Source: Aliiroseovarius sp. Z3 (GTDB lineage Bacteria > Pseudomonadota > Alphaproteobacteria > Rhodobacterales > Rhodobacteraceae). From it: a DNA stretch of 64,000 nt. Below the pieces are notes generated by a model, which was given only the letters and a program-made list of their open reading frames with translations, did not search any database and was not told where the DNA came from. Position numbers and translations under genes: made by a program. Positions 63,847-64,000 of the stretch are shown here, in pieces; within the stretch, counting starts at the first letter, position 1; every line of letters begins with the position of its first letter. The stretch covers positions 124,001-188,000 of the forward strand of contig NZ_JAFMZK010000006.1 of assembly GCF_029105185.1 (NCBI RefSeq), given 5' to 3'.

Positions 63847-64000
63847 ATGAAATGGTGGCAGGCAGCATCGATCATATTGGCTATCACGTGTTTGGTAACG
63901 CTTGCCTTTCTGACCGTCGGAAAGAATGAGTATGTCGCAGTGAATCTGCCAGGCTTGAAAGATGGCGAGGTAATACAGTTTGAGTGTGTGCGTCGCGCGG
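63847..64000 (+). CDS. Start of unidentified membrane or exported protein (cut by window end)
   Basis: 51 complete codons from ATG to the window edge with no stop. The N-terminus is short and hydrophobic (about residues 6-24, AASIILAITCLVTLAFLTV), a signal peptide or single membrane anchor, then polar sequence. Too short to assign. The upstream ribosome binding site is weak, so the start is provisional. 132 bases separate it from the GNAT gene and hold no other gene I could support. Confidence 0.45.
   Translation, partial: MKWWQAASIILAITCLVTLAFLTVGKNEYVAVNLPGLKDGEVIQFECVRRA

Noticed and set aside
63705-63887. Small minus-strand frame at the right end (60 codons)
   Set aside because: Overlaps the GNAT end and the likely start of the next plus-strand gene; no family features.
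1-64000. Search for tRNA/rRNA genes, CRISPR arrays, insertion-sequence ends or attachment sites
   Set aside because: No cloverleaf with conserved T-arm, no regularly spaced repeats, no transposase or integrase domain found by reading; a dedicated scan would be needed to exclude small RNA genes.

Overview
The window looks like a chromosomal segment from an alphaproteobacterium of the Roseobacter group (Rhodobacteraceae). The reasons are the gene families and their order: a DUF1523 membrane protein, a two-domain ALDH16-type aldehyde dehydrogenase beside deoC, hisS-hisZ-hisG, a murJ/glnD/LppC-type lipoprotein block, coaBC-dut-moeB, and an xdhABC cluster joined to a BMP-type ABC importer. Most genes are GC-rich with densely packed, often 4-base-overlapping (ATGA) junctions. 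I cannot name a genus. I saw no rRNA, tRNA, insertion sequence, prophage or CRISPR array.

Layout. (1) 9-7405: an eight-gene co-directional run of mostly unassigned genes: a coiled-coil protein loosely like TelA, a 389-residue protein, a central AAA-type ATPase, a 453-residue protein, a small membrane protein and a DUF1523 protein. Two AT-richer membrane-protein genes sit exactly in two of its junctions. It ends at a clear terminator and is the best candidate here for an undescribed system. (2) 7461-10842: ALDH16-type dehydrogenase and deoC, a deoxyribose-phosphate/acetaldehyde route. (3) 11177-16712: complete oligopeptide ABC importer (oppABCDF-type) with a hairpin between the binding-protein gene and the first permease gene. 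(4) 16760-19967: copper module (copZ-type chaperone, copA-type ATPase, cueR-type regulator) with a textbook MerR-family promoter. (5) 20067-24771: acyl-CoA ligase/GNAT fusion (Pat-like) followed by a histone-deacetylase-family enzyme, then a convergent FAD oxidoreductase. (6) 24892-25371: secreted EF-hand protein whose ribosome binding site lies in a predicted hairpin.

(7) 25498-35512, minus strand: one probable operon in the order xdhA, xdhB, xdhC, ABC ATPase, two permeases, a voltage-gated-type K+ channel, and a BMP-family binding protein. This is consistent with purine or nucleoside uptake plus xanthine oxidation. The channel is the unexpected member. (8) 35744-46499: VOC protein, dnaE, slyX, hisS-hisZ-hisG, DUF2461 protein, hemerythrin-like protein, three-domain Fe-S (CDGSH) protein, trpS. 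(9) 46599-55991: a rhomboid-fold protein lacking catalytic residues, murJ-glnD-LppC-type lipoprotein, then rsmI-yraN-gshB and an alpha/beta hydrolase. (10) 55951-63714: comM-type AAA protein, GST with a Cys-containing tail, cobalamin salvage pair (phosphatase plus cobU), chaN-like protein, coaBC-dut, a membrane-anchored MoeB/ThiF enzyme and a GNAT. The window closes inside an unidentified exported or membrane protein.

Start codons were chosen from ribosome-binding-site spacing, family N-termini and overlap with upstream genes. All functional assignments are from reading the sequence and recalling protein families. No searches were run.
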